Part shown: positions 63,708 to 64,000 of the stretch, piece by piece
Layout: each line of letters starts with the position of its first letter
Numbering within the stretch: position 1 is the stretch's first letter
NCBI GenBank assembly: GCA_036172665.1
Contig: CM069872.1
Span: 26,354,001-26,418,000 of the forward strand
From: Prosopocoilus inquinatus
Taxonomy: Eukaryota > Arthropoda > Insecta > Coleoptera > Lucanidae
DNA length: 64,000 nucleotides
Reading direction: 5' to 3'
The notes under the pieces: model-generated
Seen by the model: the letters and a program-made list of their open reading frames with translations, nothing else
The model's database searches: none
Told to the model about the DNA's origin: nothing
Translations under genes and position numbers: made by a program

Positions 63708-64000
63708 GAACGAAACAACACGTATTAGCGTTGTTCCTGTGATGTATCTAAACGATCCTTACTTATCTAACATGTTATTTGCCGTTTGCATGGATTCCAG
63801 TAAGTCTGATGTGAGATACGATGTTTTCGGACGCAGCAGAAGCTGGAAATAGTTTTAAACGAAACAACACGCATTAGCGTTGTTCCTGTGATGTATCTAA
63901 TCGATCCTTACTTATCTATCATGTTATTTGACGTTTGGATGGACTCCAGTAAGTCTGATGTGAGATACGACGTTTTCGGACGCAGCAGAAGCTGGAAATA
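63708..64000. repeat. Final h and i monomers, running off the window
   Basis: An h monomer ('gccgtttgcatgg', with 'ggattcc') fills 63708-63856. An i monomer starts at 63857 and is cut after 144 of its 149 bases. The order g-h-i after the deletion junction is the normal HOR order, so the array continues to the right without any sign of an edge. Confidence 0.9.

Larger units (their letters stand above)
1..64000. repeat. 149-bp tandem satellite array, about 430 monomers
   Basis: Every line of the window reads as the same unit, with starts at 1, 150, 299, 448 and so on. From base 1 to the monomer at 63473 the distance is 63472, which is 426 x 149 less 2. The shortfall is fully explained by two +2 and two -3 bp indels located separately, so essentially all other monomers are exactly 149 bp. 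All copies point the same way and no other sequence interrupts them. Strongly shared blocks are the 'ttagcgttgttcc' region (monomer bases 18-30), 'ggactccagta' (85-95), 'ggacgcag' (122-129) and the 'gaaatagtttt' end (139-149). Variable positions cluster at bases 1, 14-16, 34-36, 45, 57, 61-66, 73-74, 81-84, 96-106, 113-121 and 130-137. Satellites of this form are typical of eukaryotic heterochromatin. The family and species are not recognised. Confidence 0.98.

Noticed and set aside
63504..63728. 74-codon open frame, the longest in the window
   Set aside because: It is created by the 63-bp deletion at 63616/63617, which joins two satellite frames by chance.
1..64000. CRISPR array
   Set aside because: The units are regular, but whole 149-bp monomers are repeated with no unique spacers between short repeats, and there are no cas genes.
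1..64000. Tandemly repeated tRNA, 5S rRNA or snRNA genes
   Set aside because: I found no A/B box pair with cloverleaf potential, no 5S internal control region and no terminator T-run beyond 'tttt'. The unit does not resemble a known small RNA gene.
1..64000. Telomeric or subtelomeric simple repeat
   Set aside because: No TTAGG, TTAGGG or similar short repeats are present. The period is 149 bp throughout.

Overview
The whole window is one uninterrupted tandem satellite array. I see no gene, RNA gene, transposon or unique sequence on either strand. The repeat unit is 149 bp and every copy lies head to tail in the same orientation. With the monomer start set at base 1 (an 'aaacgaaac' or 'gaacgaaac' motif), I count about 430 monomers: 426 before 63473, a deleted pair at 63473-63707, one full copy at 63708-63856, and a last copy cut by the window edge. 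This kind of sequence is typical of eukaryotic constitutive heterochromatin, such as a centromere or pericentromere. I do not recognise the family. A hand-made consensus is about 40% G+C with 9 CpG sites per 149 bp, which is not CpG-depleted. That fits a lineage with little germline CpG methylation, for example many insects, but this is only an inference.

The monomers fall into recurring subtypes that are strung together in a fixed order, giving a higher-order repeat (HOR). I use these letters; diagnostic bases are in brackets. a (gctg in the middle, gacgtttcgatgg, gacg late); a' (as a, with gatgcgacg); b (tatcctg, gatgagag); c (gagacaac, ctctaatg); d (ccctgacg); e (ggcgtttcg, aagttatcgg); f (gaacg start, aaacgatcc, taacatg, aggagttag); f2 (as f, aggagctag); f3 (gtgagttac); g (acctctgatgag, cgcagtag); h (gccgtttgcatgg); i (cgcatt, gtctgatg, gacg); j (agctctg, cgttcttgg); k (gctg, ggcgtttcg, agctctg); l (gcgtctttcc, caatgttatcgg); m (gtaatg, ctcggatg); p (caagagctag).

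Layout. Bases 1-18580 are dominated by a 9.4-kb segment (1740-11128) repeated immediately as a 7.45-kb shortened copy (11129-18580), with smaller tandem duplications of 11, 12 and 6 monomers nested inside. Bases 18600-30850 are a transition zone built from 32-, 14- and 11-monomer duplications. From about 30850 to the end, the dominant unit is a 16-monomer HOR in the order a'-g-h-i-j-k-l-f2-m-f3-a-b-c-d-e-f (2384 bp). It appears in canonical, shortened (8, 15) and expanded (21, 22, 25) forms. A 54-monomer block (46785-54830) is copied again at 54831-61684 with exactly 8 monomers missing.

The pattern records repeated unequal crossover or replication-based amplification, much of it recent, because distant copies differ by only a few bases per kilobase. 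Despite many substitutions between subtypes, length is almost fixed at 149 bp. I find only a +2 bp event and a -3 bp event, each present twice because it was copied within a larger block, and one 63-bp deletion at 63616/63617. Short open frames of 61-74 codons recur only because the same monomer pair recurs. I regard them as non-coding.
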